From Pseudomonadales bacterium (GTDB taxonomy: Bacteria; Pseudomonadota; Gammaproteobacteria; Pseudomonadales; UBA7434): a DNA stretch of 64,000 nt. Location of the stretch: positions 1-64,000 of the forward strand of contig JAOIUY010000002.1 of assembly GCA_028223755.1 (NCBI GenBank), given 5' to 3'. The position numbers were made by a program, and so were the translations under genes. This document shows positions 18,532-27,711 of the stretch, one piece after another (position 1 is the first letter of the stretch; every line of letters begins with the position of its first letter). A model generated the notes under the pieces. That model was not told the origin of the DNA. It saw nothing but the letters and a program-made list of their open reading frames with translations, and made no database searches.

Positions 18532-20763
18532 TCACAATGCTGCCTTTTCTACATCAGAGCGAGTAAGATTGTTTATTTCATCTTCATCAACAACACCATC
18601 TTCTATAGCTCTTAATGCTTGGAATTCCAATGATGATTCAAAAAGCTTACGCACCTCACGAGCATTAGCAAAGCCATGACTGAGTCTTTCTTTTTTATCG
18701 CTAAGCTTTTTTTCTACTACACTAAGCACCTCTTTAGTAATTTTTATTTTATGTGATGCACATAATTTTTTGAAAATTTTAACTAAATCAGTTTCTGAAA
18801 AATCCGCAAAATTCAATGTCGTTTTAAATCTAGAATCTAAACCAGGATTAGATTGAGTAAATTCTTCCATTTGTTGTGGATAACCAGCCACAATAACTAC
18901 CAGCCGGTCACGATCGTCTTCCATCCTTTTAAGGAGCGTTTCAACTACCTCATTACCAAAGTCATTTTCAGAAGTGTTCGATGTTAAAGAATAAGCCTCA
19001 TCAATGAATAAAACACCATCTAAAGCGCTATCTATCACTGCGGAGGTTTTTGGTGCGGTTTGGCCAACATATCGACCTACAAGGTCTGAGCGATCGACCT
19101 CAATGAGGTGCCCAGACTCCAATAGTCCTAACTCTTTATAAATATCGCCAATAATTCTTGCCACGGTTGTTTTACCAGTTCCTGGATTGCCAGAAAATAC
19201 TAAGTGGAGACTTTGGTTCGTATTTTTTATATTTAGAGAAGACCTTTTTTTATTAACCTCGGAAATAGCAATGAGTTTTTTTACTTCAAACTTTACTTCA
19301 TCCAACCCAACCAAATCATCTAATTTTGAAATGAGGAAGCCTAAACCATTTGATTTGGGTTTTTTATCACTAGGCTTTTTATTATCAGCCATCTCATTCG
19401 AATTTTTTACGAGCTCGTCTTTTTGTCCATTTTGATCTTGAAAAATATCGTACATTTTTTTTTGGACTATCGGAATTAGTTCCTGATGAGCCGTTAAGTG
19501 TACTGGATTCTTTTTAGCTGATTCGAATAAAGCAATAGACATATTATTTATGATAAGAAGACAATTTTCATCATCAAGTTCGTTAAGCATTCTAGTAACT
19601 AGTTTTTTTGTTAAACCTCTTTTTGGCTTATAATTTATTATAAGACCAGCATACATTTTTAGAAGAGATTTTTTTGATGTTACTTTTTTGAATAAAACTT
19701 GAGTAGGGACTTTAAATTCGACTTCAATTTTTTTATCACCATCAATAGTATAACTAAAGCTTAAATCCTGAAAAAAATCAGGCTCTGATGGAAACAGGCT
19801 CTTTATACTTTTTAGCCATCGTTTACCTGTATTGATGTTTGAGAATTGAAAGCTTATATTTTTTTCACCAGGTAGTCTTATGTTTACTAAATAATGTCTA
19901 TAGATATTTTTAAGCGGATTATTTTTATAACGCCCATCAGGTTTTCCGTCTTTATTTTGGTATGTCCATTGGGTGCGAATTATTTTAGAGTGCTTTCCTT
20001 CCCACTCTGACTCCTCGTATTTTCCATTAACCGATATTTCACTATAAGCAATAAATCGATTATCAAGTATTACTATACCCGCAGGAGTTATGGTAAAGGC
20101 CTTCAATGAACATGCTCGAAAAACTTCAGTGACATCATTATTGACAAAAGTCTTACCATGACTCAACTTTTTCACCCACTCAAAGTTTTTTATAAATTCT
20201 CCATCTGTATAGACTTCAATATCAGATTCATAAAACGCAAGCTTTGCAGTTTCTTTAAATGAGTGCCAGGCTTTTACATAATTAGCATTTAGATGGAAGT
20301 GTACTGTCTTATTCTTCTTTAAGAATCGTTTAATCCCACATGAAGCAAAATCTTCGCGAACAATACATTCAGATTGATTAATATCATATATTTTTTGGCG
20401 CCCATCCTCACTAGAAATTAAAATCATTGGACTAGCTTGAGCATCGATTATTTCTTTTCTAGAAACATTTTTTTTACTCACAGGACGAGCACTCTCTTCC
20501 TCAAGTATCGACTCTCTTAAATGAATTGATTTATTTACTAGGCTATCTGAAACATCCCCAAAAGCTTCTGCATCTTTATTTTTTTTACACAGGCATAAAT
20601 AAATAATCGCAATTGGCCATAGAAAGGTCGCAATTGATACCCATAAAACAATACTTTTATTTTTTAAATATGCAAGAAGCGCCGGTATTGCTATGTAAAG
20701 TATTAATCCAATATAAAAAAAATCAATGCTCATAAATATCTTCTTTCCATTGAAGTCAACCAA
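18532..20763 (-). CDS. Membrane-anchored CbxX/SpoVK-type AAA+ ATPase
   Basis: A 743-aa protein with two N-terminal membrane helices (about 13-34 and 38-58), a long middle region without a recognised domain (about 110-440), a Lys/Ser-rich linker (about 440-472) and a CbxX/CfqX-type AAA+ module from about 478. Walker A is GNPGTGKTT (525-533), Walker B 'GVLFIDEAYSL', sensor 1 'VIVAGY', the arginine finger is in 'NPGLDSRF' and sensor 2 in 'NAREVRKLFE'. All core residues are intact, so it should be an active remodelling ATPase. An alternative ATG at 20733 removes 10 residues. It lies 38 bp after the KAP NTPase gene and 32 bp before the nuclease gene. Confidence 0.82.
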   Translation of the reverse strand: MVDFNGKKIFMSIDFFYIGLILYIAIPALLAYLKNKSIVLWVSIATFLWPIAIIYLCLCKKNKDAEAFGDVSDSLVNKSIHLRESILEEESARPVSKKNVSRKEIIDAQASPMILISSEDGRQKIYDINQSECIVREDFASCGIKRFLKKNKTVHFHLNANYVKAWHSFKETAKLAFYESDIEVYTDGEFIKNFEWVKKLSHGKTFVNNDVTEVFRACSLKAFTITPAGIVILDNRFIAYSEISVNGKYEESEWEGKHSKIIRTQWTYQNKDGKPDGRYKNNPLKNIYRHYLVNIRLPGEKNISFQFSNINTGKRWLKSIKSLFPSEPDFFQDLSFSYTIDGDKKIEVEFKVPTQVLFKKVTSKKSLLKMYAGLIINYKPKRGLTKKLVTRMLNELDDENCLLIINNMSIALFESAKKNPVHLTAHQELIPIVQKKMYDIFQDQNGQKDELVKNSNEMADNKKPSDKKPKSNGLGFLISKLDDLVGLDEVKFEVKKLIAISEVNKKRSSLNIKNTNQSLHLVFSGNPGTGKTTVARIIGDIYKELGLLESGHLIEVDRSDLVGRYVGQTAPKTSAVIDSALDGVLFIDEAYSLTSNTSENDFGNEVVETLLKRMEDDRDRLVVIVAGYPQQMEEFTQSNPGLDSRFKTTLNFADFSETDLVKIFKKLCASHKIKITKEVLSVVEKKLSDKKERLSHGFANAREVRKLFESSLEFQALRAIEDGVVDEDEINNLTRSDVEKAAL

Positions 20764-20801
20764 CTAAAAGATAAAATAATTCAATCACTGCAAATCGAAA
20801 G

Positions 20802-22778
20802 TCAGTTCGGTTCGAATTTATAGGGTTCTAGAGCAAATAACTGGTCACACCACTCTATAGCTTGAGCATCATTGTCAGCAATTTTTTTACCCATTTCTGA
20901 CAACTTACTCTGCTGCTCTGAATATTGATTTCCGCAAAGCTCGTAATTTCTTTGCACAAGCGTTTTTATAATACGGAGCTTATTCTCGTCTAGACTGCTA
21001 ATTGAGCATGTTAAATGAAAGCTTCCATGCCATCGTTTTTTATCCGTTGGCTTGGGCTTCACACCACTCTCAATTTCTAAACCCTCGATATTCGGAATAT
21101 TAAAATTGTGTTCAAAATCGCGGGCTAAGCTATAAATAATAAGTTTTTTATTCTCGCGCCTACCAATAACCGACATTCGAAAACATACTTTTTTTGATTC
21201 TGGATGATAAAACGATGCGCCATCTGAATCAGAGAAATTAATTTTTAAATATTCAGAACTACCTTCTAGCGTTGTCAAGACTTCTGAGATCTTTAGTACA
21301 TCTGCATCACCCATTTTTCTTGCCAAGCGCTCTTTCCAAGCCACATCATCAAATAAATTTTTCTTACCTTTTTGTGGCCCTACTTGATTGCCACTCGTTG
21401 TTGTTACACTAGTTACCGAGGTTTGGCTCAATATTCCTGATAAGACCTGGCCAATAGGGTGGTTATCCTTATCGAAGATTTCTTCTTTGATATAACTTAA
21501 TAACCTAGAAACATCTTTAAACCTTGCCCTTAATCGAGGCCGTATGTAACAAATCCGGAAAAGCGCTTGTTCCCATGGCTCGTTACAGTCTTCACTATGC
21601 TGGGCTACTTCAAAATCACGGTCAAATAATTCTTTTTCTTTTTCTTCGGCCTTATCGGTAACTTGAAAGGCGAAGGCCTCATCCCATGCTGAAAAGTCTG
21701 GCTCTTTGTTTAGTAATGAATAAATTTGAGGGTATGCAATTTGTAAACATAACAGCGTGAACAATAAAAATTGCTCATGCTCGATTTTTTGCTCTTCCTC
21801 TTTTTTATCTTCGTTATTTGTTTCAGACTTTGTTTCTGTAAATATTTGAATCAGTGATACTGAGTTTACCAGACGTTTTATTGACCTAGGGTTACCCCCT
21901 ATCGACCAAAGAATAATTGACCTAACGGCATCTTCATCTAACTTTCCAGTATCGACAAAACCAATATCAACCAAAAGCGCACTTACATACTGACCAATAT
22001 CGTATTGTCCCATTGGCATCATAAAAGGCAGCTGAATTATTTTGTCAAAGAATGCTCGAAATTCCCATTCATTTTCTGGCGTTTGTTTACCAAACTTATA
22101 TTCCAGCCCTTTCACCACTACTTGATAATCAATAGCAAGTATAAAAACGCAGTTGGGAACACTAAATATATTTTTAAGTAGTTCCAAAATAGAAACGGCA
22201 TGCCTTGGCTCTATACGATCAAGATCATCTACATAAATTATTACTTTATCAAATGGATTAGTGTCTCGGACGGCTATATCATTAACTAAATCACTTAGCT
22301 GCGTTCGAAGCGCTGCAATACTTTGTCCAGACGATTGCAAAAGTTCTTCAGCAACTTTTGAAGCTGCATTTCCTAGTGCTACTGATGCGCCAACTCGTAA
22401 GGCTCCTTTAAAGAACTGGCTCGCGCCCTCTTTTATTTTTTCTCCCCTACCAATGTCACCATCAGCTTCAAGCAAATCAGCCAATATCTTATTTACAATT
22501 TTGAGTAGCGCTTCTTCAGGTATTGATAAGAGAGAATACTCCCAGGAATTGATCCAAATCTGTAGTTCTTTTTTTATGGGCCTACTATCAAAATAATGGT
22601 AAATAGAATGTATAAGAGATGTTTTACCGCTTCCCCACTCGCCCTGAATGCCAATTGTAATCGGGGTGCTCGTTCTATCAATAAACTTGATAAGTGACTT
22701 GGTATGAGTTTCAATACCTAGCTTATCTGGTTCACCTGGCCTTACAGGCTCATCAACCACGCCCGTCAAATTCGACAT
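20802..22778 (-). CDS. KAP family P-loop NTPase
   Basis: A 658-aa STAND-related KAP NTPase. Walker A 'GEWGSGKTS' (46-54), the family Trp motif 'INSWEY' (76-81), Walker B 'VDDLDR' (183-188) and the following 'ILELLKNIFSVPNCVFILAIDYQVV' are all typical. Between Walker A and B there is an Ala/Gly-rich amphipathic insert (about 119-150) where other KAP proteins have membrane helices. The C-terminal third (about 480-640) is unassigned. It is the first gene of the tight three-gene operon with the AAA+ and endonuclease genes. KAP NTPases are frequent in defence islands. Confidence 0.85.
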   Translation of the reverse strand: MSNLTGVVDEPVRPGEPDKLGIETHTKSLIKFIDRTSTPITIGIQGEWGSGKTSLIHSIYHYFDSRPIKKELQIWINSWEYSLLSIPEEALLKIVNKILADLLEADGDIGRGEKIKEGASQFFKGALRVGASVALGNAASKVAEELLQSSGQSIAALRTQLSDLVNDIAVRDTNPFDKVIIYVDDLDRIEPRHAVSILELLKNIFSVPNCVFILAIDYQVVVKGLEYKFGKQTPENEWEFRAFFDKIIQLPFMMPMGQYDIGQYVSALLVDIGFVDTGKLDEDAVRSIILWSIGGNPRSIKRLVNSVSLIQIFTETKSETNNEDKKEEEQKIEHEQFLLFTLLCLQIAYPQIYSLLNKEPDFSAWDEAFAFQVTDKAEEKEKELFDRDFEVAQHSEDCNEPWEQALFRICYIRPRLRARFKDVSRLLSYIKEEIFDKDNHPIGQVLSGILSQTSVTSVTTTSGNQVGPQKGKKNLFDDVAWKERLARKMGDADVLKISEVLTTLEGSSEYLKINFSDSDGASFYHPESKKVCFRMSVIGRRENKKLIIYSLARDFEHNFNIPNIEGLEIESGVKPKPTDKKRWHGSFHLTCSISSLDENKLRIIKTLVQRNYELCGNQYSEQQSKLSEMGKKIADNDAQAIEWCDQLFALEPYKFEPN

Positions 22779-22961
22779 TATTTTTCCTTATAATAATTAT
22801 TTCAATATATTATTAGAATAAAATGAATTGACTCGACTTTCAATCTACAAGTAAGCGCTATTTCAAAAAAGATTTTACGTAGAATTAGAAACGCAATTGA
22901 AACTCCAAATCGTCAATAAAAATTTTTAGGTTTCTATTGATCAAAAAACATTCTTATTGGT
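22779..22961. other. Upstream region of the KAP operon
   Basis: An AT-rich 183-bp spacer between the KAP gene start and the broken CobW gene. It must hold the promoter of the accessory operon; no clear boxes, repeats or att-like sequence could be fixed by eye. Confidence 0.3.
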
Positions 22962-23926
22962 TTATCTACCTGCTATTTTGAACACACAAGCTAATAATTG
23001 CGCTTCCCATTCGTCGCACTTTTGATTGGTGATTATTTCTATGCGGCTTTCTATACAATCATCTAACGCTATTTCATTAAGCGAATCACTAGTAAGGTTG
23101 TAACCGAATATGCCTTTTTCACTAATAAAAACAGCTTTCATCCTTTCAGCAATAATGCCACTTAAAAATAAAAACAATGCTCTTTTATTAAATATTTTAG
23201 AAGCATCAAAACGCCAGCCTATACTATGAAACCCTTCACCTTGATTAATAGCAGTAAGATAACCTGAATCAGGTAAAGCTATATCCGCCAAACCTTTTTT
23301 CTCAGCAATCTCGGCATGGCTGTGTTTATTAGCGCTCACAGAAGCGACTGTCAGACCCTGTAAAGAATTTAGCGCTAGTTGACCCTGCTCAGTAAAGATA
23401 ACTTCCACTTCTGATAAAGGTCTTGTTTGTTACCCACAATAATATCGGCTATAGCAATTTGTTGGTTAAACGTAGCGTGATCGGTATAGCGAGAGTCAAC
23501 AAGATTGCGTGCATCAACTAAGGTAATGATTTTTTCAATAGATAAAACATCAAAATAATGTTCATTAGTTAATGACTCTAACACTTCAACTGGGTGACCA
23601 AGCCCGGTTGGTTCAATCAATAAACGGTCTGGCTTTGCTCGAGTAAGTAATTGGTTAAGCGCTATTTGCATTGGCAGGCCTGCAGTACAACACATGCAAC
23701 CACCAGGCACTTCACGTATAAAAATTTTACCTTCTTCTGTGTGCTGACCTTGAAATAAACTGCCATCTACACCTATTTCACCAAACTCATTGACCAACAC
23801 TGCCCAGCGTTCATTGTGTGGTTTTGACTTTAACAAATGCAAAATAGCCGATGTTTTACCCGCACCTAAAAAGCCAGTAATGATATTGGTGGGGACTGCT
23901 TGAATTTTAGGGGTTATTTTTTTCAT
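22962..23926 (-). pseudogene. COG0523/CobW-family GTPase metal chaperone, frameshifted
   Basis: Two frames make one gene. Codons from 23926 give the G-domain: Walker A 'GFLGAGKT' (18-25), the metal motif 'GGCMCC', 'EPTGLGHP' and the guanine motif 'NKQDL'. Just after 'NKQDLYQ' the frame runs to a stop at 23375, while another frame continues the protein to 22962 with the expected C-terminal CobW domain ('SHAEI', 'GFHSIGWRFD'). A one-base loss near 23412-23420 explains this. Family members deliver zinc or other metals. It could be a true pseudogene or a sequence error. Confidence 0.8.
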
Positions 23927-24052
23927 AGTGATAAACTCTAAACCGAAAAAATTTATTCGATTAGAAACAGTTACTCTTTAATGATTTATAATTTTATAGC
24001 TTAAAATTTAACGACTTAGAATATAGAAACGAAAGACAGTAAAAATTTACTT

Positions 24053-24450
24053 TTACGAATGACATTCGAAAGATGAACACTTACATAATTGCTGATTTTT
24101 TAAATGTCCTATGACAATAATAATAGCGCCTATAAGCAGAAAAACTTTTTCGCTGGTTTCACCCAGAATGTCGTGTCCTAGTAAGATTGTTGCTACCAAA
24201 ATAGTTAGCCCAACCATGCCAATTGCCATAGCGCCCTTTTTTTATGTTTTTTGCAGCCTAGAGTAAGTGCAAATAAGCTGGTCGGCACTACTGCGGCTAG
24301 CATCCAAAAATGAGAGGCTTCATCTTCTAAATTGAATACAACTAATGAAGGTAGAAAAACAACCATTAAAGGCAACGCCAGGCAATGGACAGCACAAATA
24401 AACGATAGACTAATAGCAGCTTTCTCAGCAACAGCTTGTATGTTTTTCAT
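24053..24450 (-). pseudogene. MerC-domain membrane protein, frameshifted
   Basis: From ATG 24450 the first frame reads 'ISLSFICAVHCLALPLM', typical of MerC with its Cys pair, then further helices up to 'LALTLGCKKHKK'. There an A7 run (next to GGG) shifts the frame. The correct continuation is in another frame: 'GAMAIGMVGLTILVATILLGHD...GETSEKVFLLIGAIIIVIGHLKN', ending at 24053 after a Cys/His tail. Removing one A restores a full MerC-type protein of about 130 aa. An ATG at 24498 could add 16 residues. MerC-like proteins take up mercury or other metals; here next to a CobW-type gene. Confidence 0.75.
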
Positions 24451-24620
24451 TATGACTTCATTCGCTTGATGCTTATGCAATTTTATCTTTGCAGCCATGA
24501 CAGAGGCCGTTTGTTTCTAATCAGAGCCTCATAAAAGAAGTGAATATATAAGAATGAGTTAATGATACACCATATCATTATCTGAGAGAACCTCCAGCCA
24601 AGCAAAGCTGGCCGACTTTT

Positions 24621-25061
24621 TTATGAATGATCAATATGAATATCGTTTGGAAAAGGTTTGCCCTTTCCGGTTTCTGCCGCGTCTTTAAGGCTTAACAAAA
24701 ACACCGCCCACTTCGTGCTGCAATGCGCTAGAAAATCGCTCACATCTTCCCAGCCCGTATGGGCAAAGCGAACAATCGTTTGTCCCGCTTGCTCACTTAA
24801 ATAAAAAGTTATTTCTGTGCCCTTCCAATCAGCAGGAGTATCGCCTGAATGCTGCCAACGCACTAATTGATTAGGTATTAACTCCGCTACTAAAAAATCA
24901 GGACCGCCACCGTTAAAACGAAATGCAATCACGGAACCGACATCACCAGCACCAGTAGTTTCAGTTGTCCACCATTCAGAAAGACCCACATCAGTTGTTA
25001 GCAGTGCATATATTTTTGCCGCCGAAGCATTTATACCAACGCGTTGGTTTATTTCACTCAT
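24621..25061 (-). CDS. SRPBCC (AHSA1/START-like) domain protein
   Basis: A 146-aa single-domain protein of the SRPBCC/AHSA1 superfamily: 'INASAAKIYALLTTDVGLSEWWT' at the start, beta strands 'VIAFRFNGGG', 'VRWQHSGDTPADWKGTEITFYL', and the C-terminal helix with 'TKWAVFLLSLKDAAETGKG'. The ATG at 25061 is preferred over the one at 25076. Such proteins bind small hydrophobic ligands or act in stress responses; the specific role is not known. It stands as a single gene. Confidence 0.82.
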   Translation of the reverse strand: MSEINQRVGINASAAKIYALLTTDVGLSEWWTTETTGAGDVGSVIAFRFNGGGPDFLVAELIPNQLVRWQHSGDTPADWKGTEITFYLSEQAGQTIVRFAHTGWEDVSDFLAHCSTKWAVFLLSLKDAAETGKGKPFPNDIHIDHS

Positions 25062-25170
25062 TGCAGTTGCTCCCATTAAAAACTTCCTTCATTAAAAACG
25101 TCTCCACTTAAAACTAAACACTATGACTACCTTTTATGGGCAAAGTTTTATGATCAAAACAATCGGGCAA

Positions 25171-25196
25171 AAAAAAACCGCCGAAGCGGTTTTTTT
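25171..25196 (-). terminator. Rho-independent terminator after the outer membrane protein gene
   Basis: Stem AAAAAAACCGC/GCGGTTTTTTT with loop CGAA, followed on the minus strand by a T-run. It lies 70 nt past the stop of the 25267-25878 gene, so it ends that transcript. Confidence 0.85.
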
Positions 25197-25266
25197 GTTT
25201 GGCTGCATAAAACTAAAATACTCCTACAACCAATAAAAAATCAGCACTAACTGATTTCAAAGACAA

Positions 25267-25878
25267 TTATAAACTCCATCGAGCATATACATTAAGAACA
25301 CTGATTGAGCCAAAATCATCCGTTATTTGAACGTTAAATTCAGAGTAATCAATCCCTATACCCATATTCTCATTAACTATGTACTGACCACCAAAGTAAA
25401 TAGTGACTTGTCTTTCGTTATTACCACCCAAATCAGCATCTGACTCTAGGTCTATGAAGCTCACGCCACCTGATAATTCAAGCTTATTTGAGAACATTGA
25501 TCTAAGGCCAACATTCAGCCCATAGCTATCATAGCCATCAGTTTGATTCCCATCTTCAAAATCGTAATTTGCACTAACGAATTCAACAACAAGGTCCGTG
25601 TTATCTGTTACGGCTGAATGAGCACCCAATGCAATTGAGTATCCTTCACTAGAAATCCCATCATTTAAATCAACATCTGAATAATCAATACGAGCATGAA
25701 TATTATCCATGAGTTCACCCGATGCATTAAACGAGTGACCGCTAAAATTACCGTCTATAAACGCATCACTTGAATCCCCAGCCACAAAACCAAAGCTAGC
25801 ATAGGTCCAAGATGGGCCTTCAGCTATAGCTATGCTGCTCAAAACGGATATAGATACGCCAATAATAAAATTTTTCAT
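25267..25878 (-). CDS. Outer membrane beta-barrel protein
   Basis: A 203-aa secreted protein with a cleavable signal peptide (about 1-19, ending AIA). The rest is a regular alternation of amphipathic strands with Gly/Asp/Ser turns ('YASFGFVAGDSS', 'ARIDYSDVDL', 'YSIALGAHSAV', 'GIGIDYSEFNV') and an aromatic C-terminal end (VYARWSL). It is rich in Asp, as expected for calcium-rich seawater. The pattern recalls small OmpA/Ax21-like barrels; function unknown. Monocistronic, with its own terminator. Confidence 0.75.
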   Translation of the reverse strand: MKNFIIGVSISVLSSIAIAEGPSWTYASFGFVAGDSSDAFIDGNFSGHSFNASGELMDNIHARIDYSDVDLNDGISSEGYSIALGAHSAVTDNTDLVVEFVSANYDFEDGNQTDGYDSYGLNVGLRSMFSNKLELSGGVSFIDLESDADLGGNNERQVTIYFGGQYIVNENMGIGIDYSEFNVQITDDFGSISVLNVYARWSL

Positions 25879-26287
25879 AATTCACATCCCTCTGCATAAA
25901 AACAGAATAATTATTAGTAACTTCAATAAATAGCGATACAAATAATATCGCTCAAATTTTTGCTAACCCAAAAAAATAATAAGTATTATTACTTATATGG
26001 TCTTCCACTCTAACAATAAAACTTGTCTTCACCAAGATAAATATCACTTTGTTTTTACAGGGATATATCATCCAGCCACTGCATATTTCTGACTAAATAA
26101 TGCACTACCTGATCGTTGCGCAGATACTTAATTAGAAGAGAAAAAAAGCTTACTAAATAAGACATGCAGGGGGAAATGTGGAAAGGGATGTGACAAGAAA
26201 TACTATCAACCTGCCGCCGACAGATTTTTAACTACCAACTTAAATGCAGAGCTAAACCTAAATGTTTAGTGGTTTAGCACTGCAACT
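25879..26287. other. Intergenic region upstream of the barrel protein gene
   Basis: About 410 bases without a supported gene. The proximal part is very AT-rich and should contain the barrel-protein promoter. Near the yeiP end there is an imperfect hairpin GCTAAACC (26251-26258)/GGTTTAGC (26271-26278), which may end the yeiP transcript although no T-run follows. Confidence 0.35.
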
Positions 26288-26851
26288 CTAAGCCCGCCCG
26301 CCAAACTCACCAGTGACGGTTGAGACTTGTACCTTGTCGCCATTAGCAATGTATTCCGGTACGTTTATTTCTATTCCCGTACTCAGCTTCGCTGGCTTGG
26401 TCCGTTTAGTTGCCGACCCACCTTTAAGCTCGGGAGGCGTATCTATCACCTCTAATACCACCGTAGCCGGCATTTGAATCGCAATCGGCGAATCATCAAT
26501 TAACTGCACAAAAACACCTTCGAGTCCTTCGGTAATATAATGAGCCATATCACCAACAACATTGGCATCTAATGTATAAGACGAATAATCTTCAATGTCT
26601 AAAAAAACAAACGCTTCACCATCCATATATGAGAAAGTGCTTTCTCTGCGCATAAGATCAAGTTCTTTTAAATCATCATCGGCACGAAGCGTTAAATCAA
26701 CTTTACTGCCATTAGCGACAGAGTAAATAGTAAACCGATAAGTAACATTACCACCGCGACCCTGCGCTGAAGATTTTTCAATATCTCGCACCTGATACAC
26801 AGCGTTATTATATTCAATGACATTACCTTTTTTTACATCACCTGCTTTCAT
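26288..26851 (-). CDS. yeiP: Elongation factor P-like protein YeiP (EfpL)
   Basis: Ribosome-binding EF-P paralogue that relieves stalling at proline-containing motifs. The 187-aa protein has three beta-barrel domains: KOW-like N-terminus ('[21 protein letters not shown]'), central domain ('[20 protein letters not shown]') and C-terminal OB domain ('[21 protein letters not shown]'). At the tip loop, where EF-P carries the modified Lys34, it reads 'SSAQGRGGN', with Arg as in EfpL, so no lysylation is expected. It appears monocistronic. Confidence 0.92.
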   Translation of the reverse strand: MKAGDVKKGNVIEYNNAVYQVRDIEKSSAQGRGGNVTYRFTIYSVANGSKVDLTLRADDDLKELDLMRRESTFSYMDGEAFVFLDIEDYSSYTLDANVVGDMAHYITEGLEGVFVQLIDDSPIAIQMPATVVLEVIDTPPELKGGSATKRTKPAKLSTGIEINVPEYIANGDKVQVSTVTGEFGGRA

Positions 26852-26906
26852 AATTAATCTCGGTTTTTATCTAATTACAATAGTTATTTATAGCGATACG
26901 CCTTTG

Positions 26907-27160
26907 CTACAGCGAGCGGTCATTATACAAACTTAATCGTAAAACCATATAGCCAACAAGTCCTGAAAACAATGATCCTAAAATAATACCCAATCGTTCA
27001 TCAAACAGTAGATCTACACCTGTTTCTTCAAAGCTAGGGAGCCGACAAATAAGCTCATGGTAAAGCCGATGCCACACAGTGCAGCTGCTCCATACAACCT
27101 TGCCCAATTCATACCTTTTGGAAAAGTAGCTAATTTAAGTTTGATAAACAACCAGAAAAT
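26907..27160 (-). pseudogene. nhaA: nhaA Na+/H+ antiporter 3' remnant
   Basis: Only the C-terminal part of an NhaA-type antiporter is left. One frame gives '[31 protein letters not shown]', the conserved NhaA segment; a second frame continues with '[33 protein letters not shown]', the family C-terminus. A single missing T in the GCTTTGAA region explains the shift. Upstream of about 27160 the homology stops at a TAA codon and a terminator-like hairpin, so roughly three quarters of the gene is deleted. This is a genuine remnant, not just a sequencing slip. Confidence 0.8.
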
Positions 27161-27174
27161 TTAGAACCGACTCA

Positions 27175-27210
27175 AAAAAGGGCTTTTCAATTTAATGAAA
27201 AGCCCTTTTT
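27175..27210. terminator. Bidirectional terminator hairpin, 14-bp stem
   Basis: Perfect arms AAAAAGGGCTTTTC/GAAAAGCCCTTTTT around an 8-nt AT loop. It lies just upstream of the nhaA remnant and before the HopJ-type gene, with no complete gene ending into it, so it is probably left over from a deleted gene or from an insertion boundary. Confidence 0.8.
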
Positions 27211-27349
27211 ATTTATCTCGATAAATTCAATGTCAATTTATTCCATATAGCCGTTGACCTTCTCGCTTTATCAATGATAATGCGTCTCTTAGAACTTAAT
27301 AGCACCTTATATTTATATCAATAGCAGCAGTAAGAAATAGCGAGACACC

Positions 27350-27694
27350 ATGTCAATTCAAGTATTACGTGATCAAGTACAAGAGGCATCAGAGAGCATT
27401 GACTTTGACCAAGTCATAGCATTAATTAATACGCTTTATCATTTCACACCCGCACGATTTACTAATGGTGCAGTGACTAATGAGGCTGGAACCAATGAAG
27501 GCTCTTGCAAGATTTTTGCTTTTGCACAACTTAATGGCTTTAGCGAAATGGAAACACTGGCACTATTCGGAAAATACTACCGCGACGATGTGTTAGGCAA
27601 TCCAACGGGCGATGATCACGCCAATATTCGTAATTTTATTTTAGATGGTTGGCTTGGTATTCAATTTGATAGCGAACCTTTATCACCAGTTTAG
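27350..27694 (+). CDS. HopJ type III effector family protein
   Basis: A 114-aa protein matching the HopJ family: 'FDQVIALINTLYHFTPARFTNGAV.NEAGTNEGSCKIFAFAQLNGFSEMETLALFGKYYRDDVLG.P.G.DHANIRNF...GW.GI.F'. Despite the family name, homologues are common in free-living marine bacteria without a type III system, so an effector role is unlikely here. No signal or membrane segment. Function unknown. Convergent with the next gene. Confidence 0.9.
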   Translation: MSIQVLRDQVQEASESIDFDQVIALINTLYHFTPARFTNGAVTNEAGTNEGSCKIFAFAQLNGFSEMETLALFGKYYRDDVLGNPTGDDHANIRNFILDGWLGIQFDSEPLSPV

Positions 27695-27711
27695 CAATGC
27701 TTTTTGCACCG

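Noticed and set aside
24594..24612. CCAGC/GCTGG hairpin as terminator after the SRPBCC gene
   Set aside because: Only 5 bp of stem and no T-run on the minus strand; could be chance.
26907..27107. A separate 66-aa gene
   Set aside because: The N-terminal residues are out of the NhaA frame and meaningless; the DNA is better read as a frameshifted nhaA stub.
27350..27694. A type III secretion effector, suggested by the HopJ family name
   Set aside because: No secretion genes are nearby and the family is widespread in free-living bacteria; kept only as a family label.
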